From: Diphasiastrum complanatum
Lineage: Eukaryota > Streptophyta > Lycopodiopsida > Lycopodiales > Lycopodiaceae
Direction: 5' to 3'
DNA: 64,000 nucleotides
Assembly (NCBI GenBank): GCA_029204225.1
Contig: CM055106.1
Coordinates: 9,226,274-9,290,273 of the forward strand
Made by a program: the position numbers and the translations under genes. The notes under the pieces are model-generated. The model made no database searches. It had not been told where the DNA came from and saw nothing but the letters and a program-made list of their open reading frames with translations. Positions 34,655-47,036 of this stretch are shown in pieces (the stretch's first letter is position 1; every line of letters begins with the position of its first letter).

Positions 34655-37600
34655 GAGTTAGCATACTTCTCTTGACAAATGAAAGTAGATTGAGAAAAAT
34701 CTAAACACTTCTAATCCCAAAATATAATGCAAATGTCTAAGATCATGCACCTCAAACCCTTTCTTGAGTGCAATCTTGATTTCATCAATATCTTGATTGT
34801 TGCCTCCACTCAATATGATGTCATCCACATAGACTAGAAAAATGGTAACATGATTTCCAGCAAATCTAAAATATAGTGAATGATCATACTCACTCATAAC
34901 AAAGTTTAGATAGAGTAGAAATGTGTTAAGCTTAGCATACCAACTCCTTGGAGCTTGCTTAAGACCATACAAACTCTTTTGCAAATAACAAACATGATTT
35001 GGCTTTTCCATGTGAGATGTAGCCCTTGGGTTGCTCCATTTATACTTCCTCCTCAATATCACCATTCAAGAATGCATTAGTGATATCCAATTGCAATAGA
35101 TCCCAACCAAATAGAGTAGCAAGTGAGATGATGACCCAAATGCTTACCATTTTTACCACAGGTGCAAAGGTCTCATCATAGTCAATACCATGTTCTTGTG
35201 CATATCCGTTGGCCACCAACCTTTCTTTTTGTTTGTTGATTGATCCATCTTGGTTTGTCTTCACCTTGAAGATCCACTTGCATCCAATAGCTTTCTTATC
35301 CTTTGGAAGTTCCACCAATCTCCATGTGGTGTTCTTCATAAGAGCTTACTCAAGATCCATTGCTTGGATCCACTCCTCTTTTTTCCTTGCCTCATCCACA
35401 CATGTAGGTTCATCAAAAGAGGTTAGGAAAGCATAGCTTGTTCCACCAACAACTTGCTTACCTTTCTCATTATAAATAAGCCTTGAAGGTGTTTGCCTTT
35501 CCCTTGATGTCCTCCTTGGCTTTTGACTTGATGAAGGCCCTTCATCAACATCATCCAAAGTACCATCAACATCAAGATTGTTAGACCCAACCACAACATC
35601 ACCACTTGAAGAAACCTTTGGAATATTTCCATCATAAAAAATGCCATCTCTTCCAATGAACACTTTATTAGTAGAAGAAATGTAAACTTTGTAAGCTTTG
35701 CTTACCTCACTATATCCAACAAAAATGTCTTTCTTCAAATATGGATTGTCATATCATCAATAGTTATGTTGATATAGCAAATACATCCAAAAGTTTTAAA
35801 GAACTTGACACTCAGCCTTCTACCATACAATACATCAAAAGAGGTTTTCCCATCCAACATAGCACTCAACCACCTATTGCATAGAAAATTTGCACATAAT
35901 AAGGCGTGATCCCAAAATGGTTTTGGAAGATTAGCACCTAACCTCATGGCTTTTGCTCCTTCACACAAGGTTCTATTCTTCCTCTCAGCCACTCCATTTT
36001 GTTGTGGTGTCCTTGGACTTGTGTACTCCCTCTTGATCCCATGCTCACAAAAAGCTTTAAACTTGATAGAAATATACTTACCACCATTGTCACTCCTCAA
36101 GCACTTGATTTTGGTAGGGAATTGGACCTCCCTCGCAATCTTGAACTTGACAAAGACATCATACACTTCATCTTTGCTCTTTAGTAAATATACCTAACAA
36201 AATCTACTAAAATCATCAATAAATGTTACATACATCTTAGCACCACTATTGCTAATTTAGTAGCTCCATGAATATCTGAATGCACAACTTGAAAAGGCAT
36301 AGTAGATCTAGATGTAGATCTCTTATAAGGTAACATATATGTGACTTTGACAAAGCACATTGTTCACAAACATGGTTGATGTTAGTTAATGAGCTTGGAA
36401 GACCAATCACAACTTGCTTTCTTGCCATTACCTCCAATGACTTGAAGTTGCGATGCCCCATCCTCTTGTGCCAAACCTCTTGCATTGACATTTGCTCTTT
36501 TGTAGCACATCCAACTTCGTTAGGAATAACACAAGCATCAAGTTTGAATAACTTACCTTGCCTTTTGCCTCTTGCAATCACAATATCCTTTTTCTTGAGA
36601 AAGCATGTATCACCATCAAACTCAACCTTAAGACCCTTCCTTAGCTAATACTGAGTAAGTTCTTAGTAATGGAAGGTTTGAACAAAACATCCTCAAATGA
36701 ACATTCTATTTTTGGAGAGAGAAATAGGAATTGTGCCAATCCCTTTGATTGCACAATCACCATCATTGGCCATGTAGATCACTGTCTTGTCATCTCCATA
36801 TGCCAACAAAGATGTGAAATACTCATTGTGAAAAGTCATGTGTGAGCTTGCTCCACTATCAATCCACCAAGGATCAATATCTCCAACATTAGCAACCAAA
36901 CATGAAGACATCACAAAAGCATCATCATTTGAGTTTTGATCACCAACACCATCCTCATCTAGAGTTAGGTTTCCTTGCTTATCACCTTGATCTCTCTTCT
37001 TTTTGAAGCAATCACTAGCAATATACCCTTTGATACCACAATAGAAGCATTTTGACTTTGATCTATCTTTCTTTTCGCCAAAAGAGGAAGTCTCACCTTG
37101 ATCTTGCCCTTTAGACCACTTGCTTTTGCATTTGCCCTTGAATTTGACTTATGAACATAGCCTCCTCTCCATCAACTTGAGATGTAGTAGATGCACCTCC
37201 TCTTGATAGAAGCCTATACTCTTCATTCACCAATATCTCTTGCAAATACACAATATTTGGCAAAGTCTTTTGAATAGCAAAATTTTGAACAAGATTAGCA
37301 CGATCATCCAACAAGCCATTAAGTATAACTTAAACAAGTTCTACCTCCTTAATGCTCTCATCATTACATGCTAATTCATCATTGAATGCTTTAACTCTCA
37401 AAACAAAAGCATGAGCACCTTCATCCTTCTTTTGCAAACATTGAGAGATTTCTCCTAATGGTTAGTACTCTTGATGTAGACTTGGATTCATAAAGTTTCT
37501 TCAAAGCTTCCCAAGCTCACTTGATGAAGTACACTTACCAACTTCCTTGAGAAGTTCATTGGTAACATTCATCTTTATCACATGTAGAGCTTTCTTTGCC

Positions 37601-37699
37601 CTCTTGTCAAACCACCCTTGATCTTTTTGTGCCATGGGTCTTTCCTCCACACCCACAACATTGTCCATCAAATCATTCATCTCAAGGAGAGGCTCCATT
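34655..37699 (-). pseudogene. Ty1/copia polyprotein remnant, truncated at both ends
   Basis: Minus-strand pieces in copia order: gag start fragment MEPLLEMNDLMDNVVG (37698) with VIKMNVTNELLKEV; zinc knuckle near 37030 with its His replaced by Tyr (CFYCGIKGYIASDC); protease WWIDSGASSHMT (36870); pre-integrase VWHKRMGHRNFKSL (about 36480); integrase LRSDNGGKYIS and QQNGVAERKNRTLCEG (36166-35735); linker (35346-35738); reverse transcriptase CKWIFKVKTNQDGS (35280), QLDITNAFLNGDIEEEV (35040), SLYGLKQAPRSWY and LVYVDDIILS (34830). Frameshifts occur at 36200, 35740, 35340 and 35060. RNase H is missing: the frame runs into gypsy reverse transcriptase at about 34655. At 37700 it is cut by a chromovirus LTR. 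The frames are still long, so decay is moderate. Confidence 0.85.
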
Positions 37700-38186
37700 T
37701 ATAACAATCGCCAAGTGAAGATCTTCAAGAATCCCGTCACATGCAAACCAAAAGGGCACCTGTGGAGCATGAACCACCCAGCCAATATGGAGAGGCTAGT
37801 CAATACCCTAACCAATCCACCCCCAAGCCACAATGAAGAATACAAGAGAGGAGAGGAGAAACTGGCTCAAGAAACTGAATTCACAATAGGGAGATGGGCG
37901 AGTTTCATAGGATATATTTTCTCCAAGAGAAGGAGAATATTCTCCATAGGATTCTCATGCAACCTATATTGAGCTATTGACCTCCTATTCTTGCATTAAG
38001 GCAGTCATTCACCATGCATGTGCTCCTATGTCCAATTATAGATCTGGGCCCTCATATGATCATTAATTACTTGTGACGACCACGTCCGGAATGACGTAGC
38101 ATAACTAATAACCACATACAACTGGAGTGACTGACTATCCACGTCAGGAATTATTCTGATTCCCTTGTACAAGATAGGACATAACA
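37700..38186 (-). repeat. 3' LTR of a chromovirus remnant, 487 bp
   Basis: A purine tract (AGGGGGGAAAG on the minus strand, 38190-38200) precedes TGTTATGTCC at 38186. The LTR is homologous to the solo LTR at 49034-49511 throughout (shared CGCCAAGTGAAGATC, CCACCCA(A/G)CCAATATG, GAATTATTC). Confidence 0.75.
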
Positions 38187-38214
38187 TTCTTTCCCCCCTG
38201 AACCACTTCTATTT

Positions 38215-38973
38215 CTAGAAGTGAAACCTAGGAAAATTCTTTTTTATGCTTTCGACCCACTCCCATGAAACATCATCCTCAGTCTGTCCCTTCCACCTAA
38301 TCAAGCACTCATAGATAGAACAATTTCTCAATTGTTTATCTTTGGTTCTGAGTACTTTTTCAGATTCCAAAGGAACACTAAGCGATAAGTCCTCCAAATG
38401 GATAAGATCTTCCTTTGAACCAACTACATCACCTTCATATAAACTTAATTTTAAATGGCTTACATGAAATACATGGTGAGCTGTAGTCTTCTTCTGAAGA
38501 TCTAGTTCGTAAGCTAAAGAACCAATTTTCTTCATAATCTAAAATGGTCCACAATATCTGGTAGACAATTTATAATGCTTCCCCGTACGCATAGTCTTAG
38601 AATCCTTAGGTATTCTAAGACATACCCAGTCATCAACTATAAAATCTCGGGGAGACTTCTTAAGATCGGCATAGTGCTTAGCTCTATCCTGAGCAATCCG
38701 GATACAATCACAGGCCACTTGTAACATTTCACGCATATCATTCAAGAAATCCGCAACTTCATGGATCTTAACAGACTTTGTCTCCACATTTATCAGAGAT
38801 CTAGATTGAAAATCGTACATCAGCATAAATGGACTATATCCAGTAGCAGAATGTTTCTCACTGTTATAAGCAAACTTAATCAAAGGAACGTAATCTTCTC
38901 ACTGAGATTGCCTGTGAAACACATATATGTTCTCAACATATCTTCCATAGTCTGACAACGTCCATCTGTTGCA
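38215..38973 (-). pseudogene. Chromovirus integrase C-terminus with chromodomain
   Basis: The minus-strand reading begins at an integrase piece (EDMLRTYMCF, about 38950) and continues with FAYNSEKHSATGYSPFMLMY (38539-38883). The GPY/F module RYCGPF, VFHVSHLKLSLYEGD and a chromodomain-like end, YECLIRWKGQTEDDVSWEWV (38215-38535), follow. One frameshift lies at 38537 and stops near 38890. The chromodomain assigns it to the Ty3/gypsy chromoviruses. The rest of pol and the 5' part are absent: the sequence to the right is a copia-like gag piece. Confidence 0.8.
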
Positions 38974-39220
38974 AGAGGTTTTTGAACTGGTTAATGTGAT
39001 TTTGTAATGAATCACCATTGGCCATGGGAGAAGAATCTCTTTCTAGCTTGGAAATTACAGTGTGCTCAAGATATCTTTTTAGATTCTTTCACCACATTGA
39101 GGCCTTCATGCTGCCTTCTTGATTACGTTTGTCCTTGAAATGACGACACTTCTCCTCTAGTGTTTTTACAAACTTGTTGGGGAACTCCATTGTTGGCCTA
39201 AGAAAACAAATGATCTCCAC
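38974..39220 (-). pseudogene. Copia-like gag fragment
   Basis: On the minus strand, MEFPNKFVKTLEEKCRHFKD (39193) and, after a stop, SLQNHINQFKNLLQQ (about 38980). The latter matches the gag of the plus-strand copia at 18.6 kb. It joins the chromovirus piece directly, marking a breakpoint at about 38974. Confidence 0.5.
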
Positions 39221-39249
39221 TCTCAACAATTCGTGGTATACATAATTAA

Positions 39250-39371
39250 ATGTTTCAAGCTTACTAGTTTGTGCTACTCTGATTTGTAGGATCTTAACCT
39301 AGTCTTGTTATTTGAATTTACAAGAAAAGATCATAGTTTATGTGTTGTGTATTGGTTATGTTTTCATGCTT

Positions 39372-39465
<94 letters not shown>

Positions 39466-39906
39466 CATGAAAGAGTTAAAGGTAACCAACACTCCCAATT
39501 CTAGGAAGGTGTGTAGCCCTTGTTTTCTTCTGATAAAGACGTGGTTCAAATATTTCTTGTTGGACGAGAAAGCCCAAACGTCGTAGGGAGGGAGCATGTG
39601 GTGACATTTAGGAATAGGATATAACCATACGGTTCGAGAGTTTTGATTAGCACTCTACTATGTTCTTTTTTTTTTTTTTATCCTCGTGTGTGTTTAGGTT
39701 TTAGGGTTTAGAGTGTGCGTGTGCATGTGTGATTCCATTCATTTATGTTTCATGATTACCAGTTCATGCTACCCTGGTTCACAAAATCTTGATTTATGTT
39801 TCAAGCTTACTAGTTTGTGCTACTCTGATGTGTAGGATCTTAACCTAGTCCCGTTATTTTAATTTATAAGATCATAGTTTATGTGTTGTGTATTGGTTAT
39901 TTTTTT

Positions 39907-40003
<97 letters not shown>

Positions 40004-40448
40004 ATGAAAGAGTTAAAGGTAAGCAACAATCCCAATTCTAGGAAGGTGTGTAGCCCTTGTTCTCTTCCATAAAGGCATGGTTCAAATGTTTCTTGTTGGA
40101 CGATAAGTTCCACGAGAAAGCCCAAACACCATAGGGAGGGAGCATGTGGTGACATTATGGAATAGGATATAACCGTATGGTTCGGGAGTTTTGATCAGCA
40201 CTTTACTATGTTCTTTTTTTTTTTTATCCTCGTGTGTATTTATGTTTTAGGGTTTAGAGTGTGCGGTGCGTGTGTGATGCCATTCGTTTATGTTTCATGA
40301 TTACCGGTTCATGCCACTCTAATTCGCAAAATCTTGGTTTATGTTTCAAGCTTACTAGTTTGTGCTTCTCTGATTGTAGGATCTTAACCTAGTCCTGTTA
40401 TTTTAATTTACAAGATCATAGTTTATGTGTTGTGTATTGGTTATGTTT

Positions 40449-40532
<84 letters not shown>

Positions 40533-40788
40533 TTAAAGTTAACCAACACTCCCAATTCTAGAAAGGTGTGTAGCCCTTGTTTTCTTCCGATAAAGACGTG
40601 GTTCAAATGTTTCTTGTTGGATGATAAGTTCCACGAGAAAGCCCAAACGCCGTAGGGAGGGAGCATGTGGTGACAGTCTGAAATAGGATATAACTGTACG
40701 GTTTGAGAGTTTTGATATAACCGTACGGTTCAGTACTCTACTATGTTCTTCTTTTTTTATCCTCATGTGTGTTTAGGTTTTAGGGTTT

Positions 40789-40825
<37 letters not shown>

Positions 40826-40889
40826 TGCCATTCGTTTATGTTTAATGATTACCAGTTCATGCTACCCTAATTCGCAGAATCTTGATTTA
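39250..40889. repeat. Tandem array of three ~546-bp units, each with a GA microsatellite
   Basis: Units start at ATGTTTCAAGCTTACTAG at 39250, 39796 and 40341, with a related start at 40889 (periods 546, 545, 548). Each unit contains a long (GA)n tract (39374-39465, 39912-40001, 40456-40527), a T-run followed by ATCCTCGTGTG, and a CATACGGTTCG-like block. Unit 3 also has a (TG)n run at 40793-40824. A single unit without the long GA tract is at 10.3-10.74 kb in inverse orientation. Serine/leucine-repeat frames here are translations of the GA tract. Confidence 0.85.
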
Positions 40890-41730
40890 TGTTTCATGCT
40901 TACTAGTTCATGCTACTTTGATTTGTAGGATCTTAATCTATTCATGTTATTTTAATTCCAAGCTATTATAGGTATTGAGTCAAAGCTACGAGGGCAATAC
41001 CAGCATATAAATCAATTTTCCATCTATAATTATCCACATAACCTAAACTCTAAGAATATTGGTGAACACATGAATCCATTGAGGATGCAAAGGGGGCTAA
41101 CTGGCTTCGCAATCGAATTGTTTGTGCCGATAGAGTGTCTCGACTAAAAATGACGACACCAAAGAGGCATATGGTGTGCAGGCCATTGGCATTCTTGAAC
41201 CTTATGGTTCACCACATCGAAATGAGAAAAGTGTGTCTGCTACTTCAAACTCAATAACTCTAAAAGGTTGCATGAGGTTCATTTGGATTCAAACAAGTGT
41301 CCACATGTAACTACTTTGAAGTCTTGTGTTCGAAGTAGCAGCATCCTTTTCTTTTTTCGATGCTACGAACCGCAAGATTCAAGGACTGCCATGGGCCTGC
41401 ACACCATACTCCTCTTTTGTGTCTTCATATAGGAGACACCCCCTCATTACATATGAGTCACATGTGGGGCCAGTGAGCCTCTTGTTGATGCTATTCCTCA
41501 TGTGGTTCAATTTGGATCATCATTGTTCCTTGAACTTGAAATGGTCGTGAACGGACAATATATGTGTTGGTATTAATGTGTTTTTTTTTTTGCTCTTGGG
41601 AGTTTTTTGTAAGATACATTGGAGTAAAATGCCATCTTTATATGATCGAAATTTGGAATGTTTGATCCATCGTGGGGCATTCTCCCACACATGACGAGTA
41701 CATGCATGCGTATTCCCACGGTACGCAGGC
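40890..41730 (+). repeat. Repeat block, inverted relative of 9500-10340
   Basis: Reverse-complement match to 9500-10340, including the segments around GTGAACACATGAATCCATTG and CATGACGAGTACATGCATG. No gene content. Confidence 0.65.
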
Positions 41731-42700
41731 AATAACTGAGTTATTGGAGAGGTAGGGCGTGCGTATAAACTGGGATGTAGCTCCTCGGGTACATCATCAA
41801 ATCCATTTTATGTTTTTAAAACTTGCTATTCTCCCTGACTCCCATACGATTGTTCAGAAGACTAATTCATGTGTCTTGCGCGTGCAGGAACAACAAGGTC
41901 CACATGACGGAGATGATGAGGAGGATTATGATAGGTCTAGCTAGTGTTTTGGCTTTGTAGCTAGCCTTTCCATGTTTACAGAAGCTTGTGTACATGTTTT
42001 TACATCTATCATTTTTATTCGTACATTTGCCAGCCATTTTTCGATGCAGCTAGTTTTTTTAAGGTAATCTTGAACCTTGACTAATCATGTAATTGAAATG
42101 TATTTGGTGCTAAAACCATGTAGAAATGTTTAATTTATTGATTATAAAGAAGATCCAGATTGTTTCAAGCAACAAAGAGAGGCAACTACGAAGCAAATGG
42201 AGATGGCAAAGCCTTCGCACCTGGGCAGTGCTGGCCAAGTTTCTTTTCATGCCCATTTTGTAAGTCTCCCCACTCATAAATTGAACTTGTTTTGGTCATA
42301 GATTATATTTTATTTGTGGATTTATTTAAATTAAATTACAATTCCCGATTTGTCGGTCCATGCAGAAATCTACCGTAAAGCGGTCTCCCACAAAAGAGGA
42401 GTACAAGTATGCATATTCCAATAACTTGCAATCGTTACTCGAATTATTGGAGAGACAAGGAGTGAGAATTGACTGGGATGGATATTCTGAGGTATGCATT
42501 ATGGTTTCAACATATATTTTGACTTCACCACATTCATTCGGTCGGACACTCTAACAACATCGTTTACAAAATTTACACATCTTCGTTGCACGCAGGTATC
42601 GCAGTCCCAGTCTCATGCATCACAGTCACATGAGTCTGATGACCATGGCCAGGATGGGGACGATTCAGCTGGATCTAATATTAGGCATTTCATTCCAATA
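41730..42700 (+). pseudogene. Transposase-like exons, duplicated
   Basis: Two homologous exon pairs are visible. Pair 1 (41735-41945) ends in an exon GVRINWD..., then a GT...AG interval, then an acidic exon QQGPHDGDDEEDYDRSS and a stop. Pair 2 (42360-42690) has SPTKEEYKYAYSNNLQSLLE, GVRIDWDGYSE, donor GTATGC, acceptor CGCAG, then SQSQSHASQSHESDDHGQD. A third related piece lies at 42985-43060. The layout resembles the 3' end of plant En/Spm-type transposase genes, and the homologous copy at 9.0-9.4 kb lies beside a CACTA terminus. Family assignment is an inference. Confidence 0.4.
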
Positions 42701-42749
42701 TATATTCGTAATTCGAACATTTATGTATCAAAATATATAATTTGTTTAA

Positions 42750-43060
42750 GTTAAGTCCACTACATGGCTTTTCAATTGCATGTAGTCTAGTTTTAGGATA
42801 GAATGGAGCCATTTGATAGGGTTATACCAATGTCCATGAGAGAACCTTGGCCACCACTTCCAAGGTAAGTAGGTCCCTAAAGTCTCCTATAGCTTCTTAG
42901 TAACCTCCAACTGTTGTTTGACACGATCTGAATTTTCGGGGAATCCTTTTTTCACAAACTTTAAGTGTTCCTTGTGCCTTGATTTGAATGGATATTCTAG
43001 CTCTGAGGTATATATGGCTTCAAGATATACTTTAACTTCACTACATTCATGTTCACAGAT
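42750..43060 (+). repeat. Segment matching 9220-9500 in inverse orientation
   Basis: Contains AACCTTGGCCACCACTTCCA and TGTTTGACACGATCTGAATT shared with the left copy. Its end repeats the exon-intron boundary seen at 42480-42545. Confidence 0.65.
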
Positions 43061-44153
43061 TTTCTGAATCTGTGAACACGGTTTTGGTGGTTTCTTTACC
43101 TCTTCTATAGTTACGATTCTTTATGGTTTTTCTTCTTATTAGAACAGTTACAAAGCAGAAGCGTTACTCAGAGTTGAATATGTATTTCCCAGCCTGTCAA
43201 TGAGAGACACAGTTTCGATGCTCAGCTACATGCAGAAACCAACCATGTAACCATCTATAACTCAAGAGGATCAACGTTTTGGAACATGGAGCAGACCTAC
43301 CACTATCTACTGAATCAGAAATCAATCAAGAACAAGATTAACTACTGAACAAGAAACAAGAAACTAGAAAACAAGAAACTAGATTCCTAACAGCATTTGA
43401 CAGTCCAAGAATCAAGAAACACTCATTTCTTGATGCTTAGAATGCCCAAGAACAATCAAGAACTGGAAAGTAAGAGAGGATGCAAGGTCTACACCACTAT
43501 TCCAACCTATTTAGTTTACTTGAATGCTGATTTCTACCTTATTCCATAAACAAGAAGTGAATTCTAATCCACAACTAAACAAGAAACTAGAAAACAAGAT
43601 CCTAGTTAATCCACAATACAAAGAAATCAAGCATGCTCATAGAAACTTCACTCAAGAACATTGCCATGAACAAGGAGCTTAGCAATCATCAAGAACTAGT
43701 GGAGGATCCTCTTTATTTGCCCAAGAGAACTTGACAATACATTCAAAAGCTCCCTCACAAGAGAGGGGAGCCCTTAAATAAGCAAGAAGGCTGTCCATGT
43801 GGAGCCCAAGTGGCAATTTCACCAAATTAGAAATTATATGTGGAATTTGCCCTTCCACTAAAGGTCACCATCAAAAGGTGGCTCACTCTAACTAATTTAA
43901 GGGGGGGTCTACATTTATTTACAAATCCTAGGAAATATGACTAGCTCCTACATGGTCGTTCCTTCTCTGAGATACATGATGTAGGCTCACATAGATATTT
44001 CACTGTCATCCTAGCTAGTAATTTCTCGGCTCTTATGCTTGGCTCTCAGCTTCTTCTGCTCTCCTCCTTCTGAGACCTCCTCGGTCATGGGTGAGAGGTA
44101 TTCTATGTCTTCGGCTTGGCTCGACATCTGGGGATTCTCTAGAATCTGCTAAC
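43061..44153 (-). repeat. Probable 3' LTR region of a gypsy element
   Basis: On the minus strand AGGGGTGAATAA (about 44155-44170) looks like a polypurine tract directly followed by TGTTAGCAGATTC at 44154. The LTR would extend left from there; its left boundary is not clear. The region has (A)-rich AAGAAACTAGA repeats around 43330-43620 and no gene. Confidence 0.4.
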
Positions 44154-44839
44154 ATTATTCACCCCTAATCTGTTGCAGGACCCACTACAACACCGGTGAT
44201 GTCTTTCGCTTGGCACTTAGAAAAGCATGGTGGAAGACTCTTAATTGGCCGCTACATTCCAGCCTTCCTGAGAACTTCTTGTGAGTCCTGCTCGCCTCGT
44301 CGTCATGCCGTTTGCTTTCTCTCGCTCATCTTTCACCCCAAGGCTTCAAAAACCTGGAAGCAGAGCTTACTTCTGAAATCGAGAGGCCCCAGATATTCTC
44401 TTATCTTGTCCACGAAGCCCATTTCCTACCAGTCTTCCACCATGGTCACATAATGTGATGACATGAAGGCCGCTCTATAGTATAGCCTAGCCATCATCTC
44501 ATGGTCTTCTTCCAACTGGAGGGCTACATTTGGGTTGATTTTGATGGGCTCCAAGCCTCGATCCCAGAAATAATCTTGCTGCATCAGAAAGGCCATGGAT
44601 CTGCAATACTCGGCACTTTCTTGCACGCAAAGATCGGCACTTGTTTTGTATTTATGCCCAAAATCGAGTAACTGCAGCCTCAGATCATCCGGGGTGGTTC
44701 TCTCTGAAATTCCCGGAATGACTGGTCAGTTTACCAACTCTACTCGTGGCTTATCCACCGGCCATGGATTTCTGCATTTGAGTGGCATGTAGAAAGGATC
44801 CACCCGCTTCCATGCCGGTGCCTTCAAATACTCCTGAAG

Positions 44840-45460
44840 TCACCTGCTATCTTTCAGGACTTTATTCTGCCATTCTGGTTGCAGTTGTAACGCGACAATG
44901 ATCTCGGTCCTAGTGGAGTATTGGCTTTGATCAATGTCTTCTTTGTCTCCTCTCATGTTGGGAGGGTGTTGCTTCTCCTTCTCTGGCTCGTCGTCGCTTA
45001 TTTCCATCAGGTCCGCAACATCAAAATATTGTGACGTGTCTAGTGTGTGGACTTGCTGGGCCTGTGATTGTTGAGCCACTTCCGTGACGGTGTCGGTCGA
45101 GAGTGATGGACGTGCTCCGGTTGAGATGGAAAGAGTGGTTCCGATCGAGTGTGAAGGACTGTCTTCGATCGAGTTTGAAGGATTGGCATCGGTCAAGTCT
45201 GAAGGACTGGCTTCGGTCGAGTCTGAAGGATTGGCTTCGATCGAGTCTGAAGGACTAGCTTCGGTCGAGTATGAAGGAAATAAATGGTGGTGTAGAAGGG
45301 TTTGGAATATGTGTGGGGAGGGATGTACGATGTTGTATGAAAAAGGGTTGTGAAAAATGGAGGGTTTGGAATGAAAAGTGTGTGGAAGTGGGTTGTGTTG
45401 GATAGAACGGTGTGGAGTGTGGGTTGTGTTAGACAGAACCATGTGGAATGTGGGTGGCAA
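44840..45460 (-). pseudogene. 3' ORF of gypsy element with Ser/Asp repeat
   Basis: This 206-residue frame begins with a His/Pro/Thr-rich part, then an SPSDSIEANPSDSTEASPSD repeat encoded by a 24-bp minisatellite, then an acidic segment. It lies downstream of the integrase of the same strand and upstream of the probable polypurine tract, where Athila/Tat-type gypsy elements may carry an extra ORF. No enzyme motif is seen, and much of the frame could be open because the repeat contains no stops. Confidence 0.35.
45143..45281. repeat. 24-bp minisatellite, about 6 copies
   Basis: Units (G/A)(G/A)TCGAGTCTGAAGGACTGGCTTC-like begin at 45143, 45167, 45191, 45215, 45239 and 45263. The period is a multiple of three, so both strands stay open across the array. 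Confidence 0.85.
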
Positions 45461-46032
45461 ACGAAATATGATGTAAAAAAGGTGGGCACCAAATGAGGTG
45501 GGGTTAAAAAGGATGGAAAGTGGAATATCAGAAAGTGGAGGTGTTTGTCAAGGATGGTGATTTTGTGAAGGTGGATATGTGTGAGTAATGGACTGGACGG
45601 AAGACAAACGTTTTGTGATGTTGATTTTGATGATGTTCAACAGTGTAATGGGAGCGTGATGGAAGCTCACGTGACACTACCCCTCAGCATGCGAAGACTC
45701 GTAATATGATGTATTCTGGTGGCGACATTAGGTTGTAAGGTTTTAGTGATGGTGCTCGCAATGGAATGGTAACAATGGTGGTTGATAGTTTGTAGAGATG
45801 GTGTGAAGACGATAACAGAAGGATTGAACAACTGAGCGCCAGGATCAGTCACAGGAGCAAGGAAATCGTCAGCAGATCGTTGCCAGAAAATACTAGAGTT
45901 CGCACTTCGCTGAGGTGCGAATGGCGTCGTGGTGAGGGCCTTTATGGACGTTGTCTTCTGGTGGCGAGCGAGATGGGATGTGCCGATTCGTGAAATTTGA
46001 ATTTAGGTCCTCCAGCCGATATTTGATAGAAA

Positions 46033-46201
46033 TACTCCGGTTGAGATTTGAACTGAGTGCTCCGGTTGAGATTTGAGCTGAGTGCTCCGGTTGAGATTTG
46101 AGCAGAGTGCTTCGGTTGAGATTTGAGTGGAGTGCTCCGGTTGAGATTTGAGCGGAGTGCTCCGGTCAAGATCTTACTGAAGCACTTCGGTTGAGATTTG
46201 A
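46033..46201. repeat. 25-bp minisatellite, about 6-7 copies
   Basis: Repeats of TGCTCCGGTTGAGATTTGAG plus five bases. Because the period is not a multiple of three, the frame through it (45942-46169, minus) shows three alternating 8-residue phrases. The core CGGTTGAGATTTGA resembles the CGGTCGAGTCTGAA core of the 24-bp array, so the two may share an origin. Confidence 0.85.
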
Positions 46202-46664
46202 GAAAACCTCATTATGAACGAATGGATCTGTTTGATGCAAGTGAAGAACTTCAAAGGAAAAATATGACGGTGGCTCAGAGTAGAAATTCTTATGAAAAGG
46301 TGTATCTCCAGAAATGTTTGTATGTCTAAGATACCAGTTAGACAGAGATGAGGTGGCTAAAGTGTGAGAATCATTGCCTATGGTGTAGCCTATCATTTGT
46401 TGATCTAACACATCCATGAACCATGAGTATGTACAGGGAAAAGAAAATTCATGAAAAGTACATAAGTAACTGTATGAAGTATAAACAAGGAAAGAGGTGA
46501 ACAATAGACATGCAAAACGAGAATTACAAGCAAGGAATGAAAATAAAATTAAATAATAAAATAAAATAAAAATGCAAAATATTTACTAGGGAAAAGATGT
46601 TAAATTGGGTCAACAAAGAACAACTCTTCGTAATACCACCGCAGACCACCGTTTATGACAGTGT

Positions 46665-47036
46665 CTAGGAGTATCCCGTCAAGTGTTTGCAATTGGACTG
46701 CAAGATTTTATTGATAACGTATGGCCCCTCACTTCTGAACTTCAATTTGTCGAGGTGCTTCTTTGATGTATAAAGAAGCACCTGGTCACCTAAGTGTAGA
46801 TCTTTATTGCGCAGGTGACGGTCATGCCAGGCCTTTTGGCGTCGTTTGTTAACTAGTTGTGCGTGATAAGATATTAGTCTCATCTCGCACCTTAATAACC
46901 TTGGGAGGGCCGAAGCATACCCATTACTCCACAAGTTGGCTGAAGAGGAGGGATGGAATGTGGTCCTTCCGTAGACTTCGAACAGATAGTTATGAGTGCT
47001 GAGAATGGCGTGTGTGAAGTTTGGTCGCAATCGAAG
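46665..47036 (-). pseudogene. Gypsy integrase C-terminal fragment
   Basis: The minus-strand frame contains AWHDRHLRNKDLHLGDQVLL followed by KLKFRSEGPYVINKI, the post-core integrase region (HD..L..G..VLLY, then L..R..GPY.V). The catalytic core is missing to the right. No chromodomain follows before the stop. Confidence 0.7.

Noticed and set aside
39370-40666. Frames with long Ser-Leu repeats on the minus strand
   Set aside because: They are translations of (GA)n microsatellites and of the 546-bp unit, not proteins.
44169-44185. CACTACAACACCGG as a second CACTA terminus
   Set aside because: No subterminal repeats and no matching inverted end nearby; it lies inside the 3' region of a gypsy element and is likely chance.
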